Positions 21,357-28,972 are shown, counted from the first letter of the stretch. The stretch: DNA of 39,076 nt from JACRNA01 sp964366335 (GCA_964366335.1 CAYITQ010000004.1:1-39076), one strand, 5' to 3'. The notes: generated by a model from the sequence alone, not told the origin. Program-made: numbers and translations.

Positions 21357-21686
21357 TTAAACCGAATTCTTAGCCTTTACTTTGTCCATCATTTCTTTCA
21401 AACTCTTGGGGGTATTGGCTTCCTCTTCTTCTTCGGCAATTTTTTTTAGGACCGCTTTTTGCTTTTTATTGACATAGGTCTGACCGGCTGTAGCTGATTG
21501 TTTCTTTTGGAACTTTTCAACCCGGCCCATGACATCGACATATTTCATTTCACCGGTGAAAAACGGGTGACATTTGGCACAAATCTCGATATTGATAACA
21601 GGCTTTGTTGAGCCCACGGTAAAGCTGTTCCCGCAGGCGCAGGTAACTACTGCTTGATGATATTGTGGATGAATCTTCGCTTTCAT
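21357..21686 (-). CDS. rpmE: Ribosomal protein bL31, zinc form with C-terminal extension
   Basis: 109 aa. The first 70 residues are bL31: MKAKIHPQYHQAVVTCACGNSF with CxC and the CAKC pair (four Cys zinc site), then HPFFTGEMKYVDVMGRVEKF. The C-terminal 40 residues (lysine and glutamate-rich, TYVNKKQKAVLKKIAEEEEE) are an extension beyond the standard 70 aa. Ends directly before prfA, an operon also seen in other bacteria. Confidence 0.93.
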   Translation of the reverse strand: MKAKIHPQYHQAVVTCACGNSFTVGSTKPVINIEICAKCHPFFTGEMKYVDVMGRVEKFQKKQSATAGQTYVNKKQKAVLKKIAEEEEEANTPKSLKEMMDKVKAKNSV

Positions 21687-21690
21687 AAAT

Positions 21691-22047
21691 TTACATCCGT
21701 AAAATCATTTTATCTAACTTGCGTGACAGCGGATGCAATGTCAATCCCATCTCCTCCAGAGTAAGGACCCCCAATAAAGCTGAATCGTCACCCTCTCCCA
21801 AGATAACTTGGGTTGGAACTTCAATATTTTTATAGGTAACAATACAGTTTCCAATACCCCTGATTATTTCTCCACCGTCTGCTAATTCAAATTTTTCTTT
21901 TCTGATGGCTTTTAAACCCAGATGTTTGGTCATTTCTTTTGGGACTACGGTAAAAGTCGCTCCGGAGTCAACCAAAAATTTTCCCTCCGATTTTTTGGCT
22001 GGATAATCAATATTTCGTAGTGCCAAATCTGCAAATGTCACTCCCAT
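21691..22047 (-). CDS. Retropepsin-like aspartic protease (second copy)
   Basis: 118 aa. Catalytic FLVDSGATFTVVP (about residues 24-36) and LLGVLTLEEMGLTLHP late in the protein, the gag-pol-like aspartyl protease pattern, homodimeric by analogy. It has no signal peptide. Different from the gene at 8358 in sequence and length. TATAAT lies 6 nt before the ATG (22054-22059), so leaderless. Ends 4 nt before the bL31 ATG. Confidence 0.82.
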   Translation of the reverse strand: MGVTFADLALRNIDYPAKKSEGKFLVDSGATFTVVPKEMTKHLGLKAIRKEKFELADGGEIIRGIGNCIVTYKNIEVPTQVILGEGDDSALLGVLTLEEMGLTLHPLSRKLDKMILRM

Positions 22048-22070
22048 ATCCCAATTATACCAAAATTCCT

Positions 22071-22229
22071 TTACAAATGAAACACATCATGACTTTCGGT
22101 CCCAGAATCTCCAAATGTCGTGGCTAACCAAACAAACCCAAATAAAATAGCACTTGACCCCAATATCCCAACGGCTATTATCGATGGCCAATTTTCTAGA
22201 ATTAATTTGAATCCAGTCTCAATAGGCAT
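22071..22229 (-). CDS. 52-aa single-pass membrane protein
   Basis: ATG 22227-22229 to TAA 22071-22073. Sequence begins MPIETGFKLILENWPS, has one transmembrane helix (IIAVGILGSSAILFGFVWLA) and ends TTFGDSGTESHDVFHL. TATAAT is 6 nt before the ATG and overlaps the end of the HtrA remnant. The promoter and hydrophobic segment argue for a real short gene. Confidence 0.6.
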   Translation of the reverse strand: MPIETGFKLILENWPSIIAVGILGSSAILFGFVWLATTFGDSGTESHDVFHL

Positions 22230-22241
22230 TAGTACATTATA

Positions 22242-22345
22242 CTACTTCGCTTCTTCCAGAGTCACTGTGAAATTGAGGGTTTTACCATCGCGGTAGACTT
22301 CAACATCTATTTTGTCACCGATTTTGTGAGCTGCCACAGGTACGA
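22242..22345 (-). pseudogene. HtrA/DegP-type protease remnant: C-terminal PDZ end only
   Basis: A minus-strand frame ending at TAG (22242-22244) reads AAHKIGDKIDVEVYRDGKTL then NFTVTLEEAK, the closing strands of a PDZ domain in S1C (HtrA-like) proteases. Upstream of about 22345 the frame soon meets a stop and the sequence is the start of a plus-strand gene. No trypsin domain is present, so only the last 30-40 codons survive. Confidence 0.6.
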
Positions 22346-22377
22346 CATTCCGATGGAAGATTTGGTAAAATAATGCT

Positions 22378-22620
22378 ATGAATTACAAAGGTGTAATAAT
22401 TGAAGAAAGTTTAGAGAACAAAGATATTCTCAAAGATGTCAAAATTTCCGAGACAAAAATTGAAGAAGTTGTAGAGGAGCATAAAACCCCTTGGATAGAA
22501 CAATGGACTTTATATACTGTTGAGATTCCAGAAAATCAAACTGAAAGTGTCGCGGAAAAAATAAGTAAGGCGTTAGATTCAAAACATAACTGGTATGCTG
22601 ATTTTAAATGGGAAAGATAA
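22378..22620 (+). CDS. Small protein of unknown function, possibly truncated
   Basis: 80 aa starting MNYKGVIIEESLENKDIL; contains EEHKTPWIEQWTLYTVEIPE and ISKALDSKHNWYADFKWER. From memory, relatives continue after WYADFK with a further 40 or so residues, so an internal loss is possible here, but I cannot prove it. TAAAAT lies 6 nt before the ATG. First gene of the plus-strand island. Confidence 0.6.
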   Translation: MNYKGVIIEESLENKDILKDVKISETKIEEVVEEHKTPWIEQWTLYTVEIPENQTESVAEKISKALDSKHNWYADFKWER

Positions 22621-22622
22621 AT

Positions 22623-23150
22623 ATGTTATACGATCAAATTAAAAAAATTATAGGTGTATCAATTTGTGATAGTGAAAGCACATATACAAATTTTCTAAAA
22701 AGGTTGGAGGAAGGCACTTTCACGAGAGATGAAAATAAACAAACTCATTTTTGTGCATATTTTCTTCCCTATAATGCCAAAGATAAAAAGGTTTTTATCG
22801 TTCATCACAAAAAATCTGGCCTTTGGCTTTCACCGGGCGGACACATTGACGAGGGCGAAGGACTTTTAGAAACATTAAATCGTGAAATAGATGAAGAGCT
22901 TGGTGTAAAACAATTTTTTCATAAGGCCCCGTCTCCTTTCCTACTCACTATTACTCCAATAGAAAATAAGGTTCAACCATGCAAAGTGCATTTCGATATT
23001 TGGTATCTTGTAGATACAGACGGGGCTAATTTCAATGTTGATCCTAAAGAATTTCACGAAACAAAATGGCTAACAATAGATGAGGCGGAAAAAATTGTTA
23101 CCGATAGACCAAACAGAAAAGCGTTGGAATTTGTAAGAGCGCAAAAATAA
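22623..23150 (+). CDS. Nudix hydrolase
   Basis: 175 aa. The Nudix box G-x5-E-x7-REUxEExGU is seen in GGHIDEGEGLLETLNREIDEELG (broken here as GGHIDEGEG, LLETLN, REIDEELG). Preceded by FIVHHKKSGLWLSPGG, typical of NTP pyrophosphatases acting on nucleotide derivatives. Substrate not predictable. Starts 2 nt after the preceding stop. Confidence 0.9.
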   Translation: MLYDQIKKIIGVSICDSESTYTNFLKRLEEGTFTRDENKQTHFCAYFLPYNAKDKKVFIVHHKKSGLWLSPGGHIDEGEGLLETLNREIDEELGVKQFFHKAPSPFLLTITPIENKVQPCKVHFDIWYLVDTDGANFNVDPKEFHETKWLTIDEAEKIVTDRPNRKALEFVRAQK

Positions 23151-23154
23151 TTTT

Positions 23155-23367
23155 ATGGCAACAATCAACAAAAAAGTTTGGCGAGAATATTTTGAGAAAA
23201 TCATCTCTGGTAAGAAAAAACTAGAATTACGCCTAGCCGATTTTGAAGTAAACGAGGGCGATACTTTGATTTTGGAAGAGTGGGACAAGGATAAAAAAGA
23301 ATACACTGGAAGAAAAATTGAAAAATACGGTTTTCAAATTATTCAATTTGACCAGAAGAAAAAATAA
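23155..23367 (+). CDS. ASCH/PUA-like protein, internally shortened
   Basis: 70 aa. MATINKKVWREYFEKIISGKKKLELRLADF and GDTLILEEWDKDKKEYTGR are the ASCH/DUF3850-type beta-barrel start, an RNA-binding fold. The usual central strand pair after YTGR is missing: the sequence jumps to IEKYGFQIIQFD, which normally ends the domain. Probably an in-frame internal deletion; the barrel would be incomplete. Lies 4 nt after the Nudix gene and 2 nt before the methyltransferase. Confidence 0.65.
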   Translation: MATINKKVWREYFEKIISGKKKLELRLADFEVNEGDTLILEEWDKDKKEYTGRKIEKYGFQIIQFDQKKK

Positions 23368-23369
23368 TT

Positions 23370-23788
23370 ATGAACATCAAACAAAAAACAGCAGAAACTT
23401 ACGACAAAATCTCTTCCAGCTACAGCACAGGCCATTTTGCTCATTTTTGGATTAAAGAATTTGATTTTTATAAAAGTATTACCAATGGCAAGAAAGTTAT
23501 TGACCTCGGCTGTGGAGCCGGACGAGACGCCGCTGTTTTTGTTGAAAATGGTTTTGACTACATGGGCATAGACGCTTCAGAGGGAATAAGGAGAAAAACG
23601 GAATGGATGAAGGAATGATAGACGAAAATAAATATGGTGGAATAAGCCGTTATTTTTCGTTCTACACTCAAGACGAGTTCAAAAATCTACTTGAGCAAAA
23701 TGGCTTTTCTGTGGTAAAAATGAGTACGCACACCGAGGACGACGAACGAAAAACAAACTGGCTTTGCTATTTCATTAGATTTAGGTAA
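23370..23788 (+). pseudogene. SAM-dependent methyltransferase, deleted and frameshifted
   Basis: The N-terminal frame has YDKISSSYSTGHFAHFW and the SAM-binding motif VIDLGCGAGRDAAVF with GFDYMGIDASEG, then runs off to IRRKTEWMKE and stop at 23618. A second frame, offset by one, carries the authentic C-terminus (DENKYGGISRYFSFYTQDEFKNLLEQNGFSVVKM, to 23788). The middle of the domain (motifs II to IV, perhaps 60-70 codons) is absent, with the junction near 23580-23597. Confidence 0.8.
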
Positions 23789-23819
23789 TGTCATGGTTTG
23801 TACACAGGATTGTCAAGGA

Positions 23820-24189
23820 CTAAGTTATATCAAACCCCACCTTAGCAAAATCCTCATCAAATGTAGCTACTTTCTTTAAACCCAGTCTGTTCATTACCGC
23901 AAAGCTTGTACAATCAGTATAAGACAATTTGTCTATATCCCTGGTAAACCATTTCCAGATATTTTCTTCATCTGCCACTGTCACCCGTTCTATTTGTAAT
24001 TGACGGCCAAACTTAGCAATGACATCTCTAAGCTCCATTACTCTAGAAATTCCCTGCCGTTTTCTGATTAGGGTAAAGGTTTCATCCAATATGAAGTTTG
24101 TTGTAACCATCAAGTTATTCCCTTTTTTGAAATCTTTGATTAGCTTTACAGATCTACTGTGATGAACTATCTATAAAAATACTATTCAT
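23820..24189 (-). pseudogene. VapC/PIN-domain toxin, disrupted near its N-terminus
   Basis: ATG 24187-24189 reads MNSIFIDSS with the first PIN Asp, then hits a stop (SSQ*). In the next frame the protein resumes as HHSRSVKLIKDFKKGNN and VTTNFILDETFTLIRKRQG, continuing to DKLSYTDCTSFAVM (active-site Asp) and TFDEDFAKVGF. About a dozen residues that normally join the two parts are missing, together with a frame change near 24165. An internal TTG/ATG could still make a truncated 97-aa product lacking the first acidic residue. Follows its antitoxin with an 8-nt overlap. Confidence 0.75.
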
Positions 24190-24346
24190 ATATTTCTTCG
24201 TCCAGGGGAGACATGGTCAGGGGTTCTCTTTTGTGAGGCTGATCGGCAAATTCCAGGATGGCATCATAAAAATCTTTGGTTATCTTTTTATTAATTTTTA
24301 TTCCTGTTTTTTCATTGGTTCCAAAATTTGTGACTATTGTATTCAT
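24182..24346 (-). CDS. 54-aa probable antitoxin of the broken PIN pair
   Basis: ATG 24344-24346 to TAG 24182-24184. Sequence begins MNTIVTNFGTNEKTGIKI and ends SPLDEEIYE; charged, with an N-terminal beta strand. It overlaps the S41 peptidase stop (ATGA) and the PIN gene start (8 nt), the layout of vapB-vapC pairs. No clear AbrB or RHH motif, so the antitoxin call rests on position and size. Confidence 0.55.
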   Translation of the reverse strand: MNTIVTNFGTNEKTGIKINKKITKDFYDAILEFADQPHKREPLTMSPLDEEIYE

Positions 24347-25545
24347 AGTATGTCAAGTGCTTTTTGCAATTGGATATCCATGTCTGGATCGGATTTTTCG
24401 GCAATTACTTCCACATCAGGAATAATGCCGATTTTATCTATCCATTCCCCGCTCGGGCGAAGCCAGCGGGCGACAGTAATATGAATCCCCGAGCCATCGG
24501 CAAAATCCTGGGGCATTTGTACGCTCCCCTTGCCAAAAGATTTGACCCCCACTATTTTGGCCCGCTGGTAATCTTGGAGCGCTCCCGACAAGATTTCTGC
24601 CGCTGACGCGCTACCCTCATTGACCAAAACTACCATTTTATTTTTCAACAACCGGCCATTACGGTTGACTTTAAGATCATCTTTATTTCCTACTCCATCG
24701 GCCTGAGTAACTACGGTCTTTCCGGAAGGCAAAAATTCCGAAGCGATATAGACTGCTCCCTCCAAATAACCACCGGGGTTATTACGTAAATCCAGGACAA
24801 TCGGTAGACTGCCAATTTGGCTGATTGCTTCCTGCCACTCGGCCTCGGTCCGATCACCAAATTGATACAAATTTAAATGGACAATCTTTTTATTATCTTT
24901 TTCTATTATCTTTAACTTTACACTTTTATTGATAATCGTCTCCCTGATTAAATCCACTTTTATCGGTTCTTTTGCTCCTTCCCGCCCCAAGGTCAGCTGG
25001 ATCGTGGAGTTTTTGGGACCGCGGATCATGGCCACAGCCTGGCTAATTGCCAGCTTATCGGTGCTTTGGTCTATTTTTTTCTGGTCATCTTTGATATGCA
25101 ATATCAAATCCCCGGCCAAAACACCGGCTTTTTCAGCGGGAGTCCCAGGGAGAGGAGCTATGACTGTCAAAATATCATTTTTATACCCTAACTGAATTCC
25201 CACTCCCTCAAATTCACCTGCCAAATCGGCTTTGGCTTCTTTATTTAATACCGGAGGCAAATAAACAGTATAAGGATCACCTAGAGCCGATACCATTCCC
25301 GAGATTGCTCCTTGAACCATTTTGGGAGCATCCAAGACTTTCTTGTCCACATATTCGCGTGACAATTTGTCCCATACCACCCAAAACATGGAAAAATCAG
25401 CATTTGTACTGGCCGGAACTTCTTTGTTTAAAACAATTGATGGCTTGTAATTTCTAAAGCTCCACTGCAATTTCCGGTTTCCAAACAGGAAACCTATATA
25501 GAAGATTAAAACTGTTAAAAATACTTTTCCAAAATTATTCCGCAT
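24343..25545 (-). CDS. S41-family carboxyl-terminal processing protease (CtpA-like)
   Basis: 400 aa. N-terminal anchor (VFLTVLIFYIGFLFG), helical region DPYTVYLPP, PDZ domain (GEFEGVGIQLGYKNDILTVIAPLPGTPAEKAGVLAGDLIL), then the catalytic core LDLRNNPGGYLEGAV, Ser in VNEGSASAAEILSGAL and Lys in SFGKGSVQ (Ser-Lys dyad). Exported protease that trims C-termini of envelope proteins. TATCAT lies 6 nt before the ATG. Its stop overlaps the antitoxin start, so the three genes form one operon. Confidence 0.93.
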   Translation of the reverse strand: MRNNFGKVFLTVLIFYIGFLFGNRKLQWSFRNYKPSIVLNKEVPASTNADFSMFWVVWDKLSREYVDKKVLDAPKMVQGAISGMVSALGDPYTVYLPPVLNKEAKADLAGEFEGVGIQLGYKNDILTVIAPLPGTPAEKAGVLAGDLILHIKDDQKKIDQSTDKLAISQAVAMIRGPKNSTIQLTLGREGAKEPIKVDLIRETIINKSVKLKIIEKDNKKIVHLNLYQFGDRTEAEWQEAISQIGSLPIVLDLRNNPGGYLEGAVYIASEFLPSGKTVVTQADGVGNKDDLKVNRNGRLLKNKMVVLVNEGSASAAEILSGALQDYQRAKIVGVKSFGKGSVQMPQDFADGSGIHITVARWLRPSGEWIDKIGIIPDVEVIAEKSDPDMDIQLQKALDIL

Positions 25546-25569
25546 CTGTATATGATAACAGTTATCTTG

Positions 25570-25694
25570 GATATTTTGAAGTTGGAAGGTGGAAGTTAGA
25601 AATTTGAATTTTTGACTTTTTGAATTTTTGAAATCAAAACATCCAAATCTCCAGCTTCAATCATCCAACTTCTAACTTCTAGCTTCAAGATATC
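25570..25694. repeat. Inverted pair of 7-bp repeat arrays forming a large imperfect hairpin
   Basis: Left arm: heptamers GAAGTTG, GAAGGTG, GAAGTTA, GAAATTT, GAATTTT from 25578. Right arm: CATCCAA to GCTTCAA from 25640 to 25688, the opposite orientation of the same unit. The outer ends GATATTTTGAAG (25570) and CTTCAAGATATC (25683) pair in 11 of 12 positions. It lies right after the rpsR stop and before the S41 gene promoter, so it may end the ribosomal-protein transcript. Confidence 0.75.
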
Positions 25695-25699
25695 AAGTA

Positions 25700-25930
25700 T
25701 TATAGACCGCTCACAAAGGCCAATAATCCGAGGTGCCGGGCGCGCTTGATTTCCAAGGTAACTTTGCGTTGATGGGTGGCACACAAGCCACTTCTCTCTT
25801 TGGGTACCACCTTTCCCCTCTCGGTCACAAATCCGGACAACAAAGCCACCTCCCGGTAATTGGGCTCTTTCTTTTCTTTGCATAAGCTACAAAACGTCTT
25901 GTACTTACGCAGCTTTGGCTTGGTCATCAT
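25700..25930 (-). CDS. rpsR: Ribosomal protein bS18
   Basis: 76 aa from ATG 25928-25930 (a second ATG follows directly). KYKTFCSLCKEKKEPNYREVALLSGFVTERGKVVPKERSGLCATHQRKVTLEIKRARHLGLLAFV in segments, with a CxxC...CxxH zinc-type pattern. Binds bS6 in the 30S platform. Third gene of the rpsF-ssb-rpsR operon, 5 nt after ssb. Confidence 0.95.
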   Translation of the reverse strand: MMTKPKLRKYKTFCSLCKEKKEPNYREVALLSGFVTERGKVVPKERSGLCATHQRKVTLEIKRARHLGLLAFVSGL

Positions 25931-25935
25931 CCCTT

Positions 25936-26355
25936 TCAAAATGGTATGTCCTCTGCTACTTGCTCAGGCGTGGCCTGATCACTAACTATTGGAGTGGCTT
26001 GCATTTGGGGACGGTTTGCCGGTGAATCCAAAAGGATCATGTCTTCGATGACTATCTCTGTCGCTTGTCGTTGTTGGCCATCTTGCCCGGTCCATTGACG
26101 CGTCTGCAGACGGCCTTCCACATAAATTCTTCTGCCTTTGGCGCACAATTGATTACAAAGTTCAGCTAGTTTGTTCCAGGCCACTATCCGGTGAAATTCC
26201 GTTTCTTCTTTTTTATCGCCATTGTCTGTCACCCATCCGCGGTTGGTAGCCAAACCGAGAGTACAAACGGCCGTTCCCTGCGGGGTATACCGCAATTCCG
26301 GATCGCGGGTGAGATTTCCAATTAAGATGACTTTGTTTAACGATCGTGCAGACAT
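25936..26355 (-). CDS. ssb: Single-stranded DNA-binding protein
   Basis: 139 aa. OB fold with NKVILIGNLTRDPELRYTPQGTAVCTLGLATNR, FHRIVAWNKLAELCNQLCAKGRRIYVEGRLQTRQW in segments; short linker; acidic tip EDIPF that recruits partner proteins. Overlaps rpsF by 19 nt; the rpsF-ssb-rpsR order is conserved across bacteria. Confidence 0.96.
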   Translation of the reverse strand: MSARSLNKVILIGNLTRDPELRYTPQGTAVCTLGLATNRGWVTDNGDKKEETEFHRIVAWNKLAELCNQLCAKGRRIYVEGRLQTRQWTGQDGQQRQATEIVIEDMILLDSPANRPQMQATPIVSDQATPEQVAEDIPF

Positions 26356-26627
26356 ATCACCAAGTGTCTTAAGACTTCTTTATCATTAATTAATTTCTTT
26401 TCCAATTGTACTACACTTTTGGCGGGTAGTTCAAGTACCCAAGACAGAAATTGAGCCTCTTTTTGCTTCTTGATAGTGTAAGCCAACTGCTTTTTGCCCA
26501 TTTCGGTAATTTTGCCGATTCTGCCCTCCAAAGTTTTGACCAAAGCTTCCATCTTCTCGACAAACTTTTCCTTTGCTGTCTCCTTGAGGTCACTTTTTAC
26601 CAAAACCGTCAAATCATATTTGTTCAT
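26337..26627 (-). CDS. rpsF: Ribosomal protein bS6
   Basis: 96 aa from ATG 26625-26627. MNKYDLTVLVKSDLKETAK, then IGKITEMGKKQLAYTIKKQKEAQFLSWVLELP and EKKLINDKEVLRHLVI, the ferredoxin-like bS6 fold. Start supported by a TATACT box 7 nt upstream (26635-26640), so leaderless; longer readings would begin inside that promoter. Confidence 0.93.
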   Translation of the reverse strand: MNKYDLTVLVKSDLKETAKEKFVEKMEALVKTLEGRIGKITEMGKKQLAYTIKKQKEAQFLSWVLELPAKSVVQLEKKLINDKEVLRHLVICLHDR

Positions 26628-26640
26628 AATGGCAAGTATA

Positions 26641-27498
26641 TCAGACTCCAACTTTGAATTCTACTACATCTCCTTCTTGCATGACATAATCCCGGCCTTC
26701 AGTGCGGACGCGGCCAACCTCCCGGCATTTGGTCCAGCCCCCATATTTTATAAAGTCTTCATAGTTGACACAATCAGCCTTGATAAAATGTTTTTCAAAA
26801 TCGGCATGGATTTTGCCGGCTGCCTGTGGTGCGAGCGTCCCTCTTTTGATGGTCCAAGCCTTTGCCTCTATCTCCCCAGCTGTTAAAAAAGTTTGGAGTC
26901 CCAAAATTTTAAATGCCTCCTGAATAACTTTCTCCAGTCCTGTTTTCTCAATTCCCAGTTGTTTTAAATATTCAGATGCATCCGTCTCGTTTAGTGATGC
27001 GAGTTCTTCTTCGAGTTTGGCACAAATCCGCAATCCCTCACCGTGTAACTTATCTTCGTCTGTATTTAAGACTACGATTTCCGGTTTGTTTACAATATTT
27101 GCCAATTCCAATTCCAACTTTAAGATTTCTAGATCATCTTTTGGGTTTATTGATCCGGCCCGAATAATATTTTCATCGCCAAAATCCCGCAGTAAATACA
27201 AGACAGCGTCTACTTCGCGGATATGTGACAAAAATTTATTACCCAAACCTTCTCCTTGGCTGGCGCCCTTAACCAGTCCAGCAATATCCACAAACTTTAC
27301 CGTGGCATTAACAATTTTATCTGTATGCACGACTTCTGCGAGTTTGGCAAGTCTTTCATCAGGCACTGGCACAACCCCAATATTTGGTTCAATGGTGGCA
27401 AAGGGATAATTAGCAGCCAAAGCTTGCTGTTTTTTCAGCAAAGCGTTAAACAATGTGGACTTTCCCACATTTGGCAACCCCACAATTCCTATATCCAT
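26641..27498 (-). CDS. ychF: YchF/Ola1-type P-loop ATPase, coiled-coil domain deleted
   Basis: 285 aa versus about 363. P-loop GLPNVGKST, G3 region VDIAGLVKGASQGEGLGNKFL (non-G/ATP-preferring family), and the C-terminal TGS domain (EAKAWTIKRGTLAPQAAGKIHADFEKHFIKAD, ending GDVVEFKVGV). After DDLEILKLELELANI the sequence goes straight to VNKPEIVVLNTDED: the antiparallel coiled-coil insertion of about 70 residues is gone. TATAAG lies 6 nt before the ATG. Binds ribosomes; role in stress and translation quality. Confidence 0.93.
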   Translation of the reverse strand: MDIGIVGLPNVGKSTLFNALLKKQQALAANYPFATIEPNIGVVPVPDERLAKLAEVVHTDKIVNATVKFVDIAGLVKGASQGEGLGNKFLSHIREVDAVLYLLRDFGDENIIRAGSINPKDDLEILKLELELANIVNKPEIVVLNTDEDKLHGEGLRICAKLEEELASLNETDASEYLKQLGIEKTGLEKVIQEAFKILGLQTFLTAGEIEAKAWTIKRGTLAPQAAGKIHADFEKHFIKADCVNYEDFIKYGGWTKCREVGRVRTEGRDYVMQEGDVVEFKVGV

Positions 27499-27541
27499 TG
27501 ACTTCTTATAAAAATAGTCATATAATAATTACAAATTGGCA

Positions 27542-27976
27542 CTAGCCACGACCTCCTTGCTTAGGTGAGGAGGGCAAAATAAAGAAACTCTTCAACTCTT
27601 CCAGAATTTTTGCATAGTCCCCGTGATCTAACTCAGCAAGTTTATTCCAAATTCTCTTGGAACTAAAAACTCTAACTTGAGATGTCATAACTGAAACTAT
27701 ATCGTTTTTGACTGTAACCGGAACATAATACTTATTATCTTTCAACTTAGTACTCATCGGTATTCCCAAAAACATTTCTCTATTAAACTTTTTTACAATC
27801 AAGACTGGTCTTACATAATTTGAATCTTTACCGTCTTCTTCATATCCAACATTAACTCCCACTGATACCCACCAAATATCTCTCTCTCGGAACAGGGGTG
27901 GGACTCCAACCTTTTCATGTAATTTTTTCTTTTTGACTATCCATTTATCAAAATCTTTAAGATATTTTATATCCAT
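27542..27976 (-). CDS. MazF/PemK-type toxin-like protein without a visible antitoxin
   Basis: 144 aa. A leading helix (DFDKWIVKKKKLHEKVG) then the PemK/MazF fold: FRERDIWWVSVGVNVGYEEDGKDSNYVRPVLIVKKF, FLGIPMSTKLKDNKYYVPV, TSQVRVFSSKRI. MazF enzymes are mRNA interferases. TATAAT lies 6 nt before the ATG (27983-27988). No partner antitoxin gene abuts it on either side. This elongated type with the leading helix is common in CPR. Confidence 0.82.
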   Translation of the reverse strand: MDIKYLKDFDKWIVKKKKLHEKVGVPPLFRERDIWWVSVGVNVGYEEDGKDSNYVRPVLIVKKFNREMFLGIPMSTKLKDNKYYVPVTVKNDIVSVMTSQVRVFSSKRIWNKLAELDHGDYAKILEELKSFFILPSSPKQGGRG

Positions 27977-27996
27977 GGCTCAATTATAGCTAATTA

Positions 27997-28548
27997 TCAA
28001 AGAATTAATGTCATATCGATGTTTTGATGACCATATTTTTCAAATTCACCATTTCTGGTGAATCCAAACTTCTCATACAAACATATCGCTGGAATATTTA
28101 TAAGTTGCGTGCCTTGCCACAAAATAATGTATTTTGCCCCCAACGATTTAGCTACCTTAACCGACTCGGTTAATAGAATGCTTCCTGCTCCTTTTCCTTG
28201 ATACCGATCAGCAATCACCAGAGCAATGCAAATATCACGACCCTCGACAACTGTAATTTCGTACTCTTTGTAGCGCACCATCTGACTGTCCCGAAGTTTT
28301 AAAGACAAAATAATATACCCGATAATATCACTCGCTTGATTTACCAAAACCATATGTAACATTTCAGGACAAGTAATATATTCCCCAACATTAAGACCAA
28401 ATTTATTTTTTGTTTCTGTTGAGAAAGAGCCTAAAAATGCCAGAAGACGTTCTTTATCTTTTGTTTCTAAAGATCGAAAAACAACCCGCTCTCCACTCTT
28501 AAGCAAATGTGAAGATTGTCTTGTCTTTTGAATTCCCAGATTTGACAT
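27997..28548 (-). CDS. GNAT acetyltransferase
   Basis: 183 aa from ATG 28546-28548, preceded by a good Shine-Dalgarno (AGGAG, 6 nt spacing), one of the few here. GNAT motif A: ICIALVIADRYQGKGAGSILLTESVKVAKSLGAKYIIL; motif B: NIPAICLYEKFGFTRNGEF. Acyl-CoA-dependent; substrate unknown. The start overlaps the end of the preceding GNAT gene by 50 nt. Confidence 0.85.
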   Translation of the reverse strand: MSNLGIQKTRQSSHLLKSGERVVFRSLETKDKERLLAFLGSFSTETKNKFGLNVGEYITCPEMLHMVLVNQASDIIGYIILSLKLRDSQMVRYKEYEITVVEGRDICIALVIADRYQGKGAGSILLTESVKVAKSLGAKYIILWQGTQLINIPAICLYEKFGFTRNGEFEKYGHQNIDMTLIL

Positions 28549-28972
28549 ACTTTTCTCCTGTAAAATCATCAATAACTTTCTCCCAAAAAGCACATGCTGG
28601 CAAGTTAGATTGAATAACATCTACATACCACTTTCCCGGAAACTTTTTAAATACCATTTGTGCCACTTCTCTTCCAACTCCCCTTTTTCTATATTTTTTG
28701 AGAACGAAGAACTCCGCGATGGATTGATAATCGACACCGTTGAATCTTTTTCTTCTTACCATAACAAATCCAGCGATGTTTCCATTCACTCTAACAATAA
28801 AGGGTTCGGAGTCTTGGTCCTTCCAGTAATATCTAAGTAATCGACTGAAGCCATAATCTCCGGATTCGCTGATCTCATCGCCAGCAAACTCACTAAAATC
28901 ATAGGCATATAGTTGCAGTAAATTTTCCAGCAATTGTCGCTTATCTGGCGAGGCACATTCCAAAACTATCAT
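28499..28972 (-). CDS. GNAT acetyltransferase (second)
   Basis: 157 aa. N-terminal LLENLLQLYAYDFSEF, then FIVRVNGNIAGFVMVRRK, motif A IAEFFVLKKYRKRGVGREVAQMVFKKFPGKWYVDVI and NLPACAFWEKVIDDFTG. Its start overlaps the kinase stop by 4 nt. Sits between a P-loop kinase and another GNAT gene. Confidence 0.85.
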   Translation of the reverse strand: MIVLECASPDKRQLLENLLQLYAYDFSEFAGDEISESGDYGFSRLLRYYWKDQDSEPFIVRVNGNIAGFVMVRRKRFNGVDYQSIAEFFVLKKYRKRGVGREVAQMVFKKFPGKWYVDVIQSNLPACAFWEKVIDDFTGEKYVKSGNSKDKTIFTFA

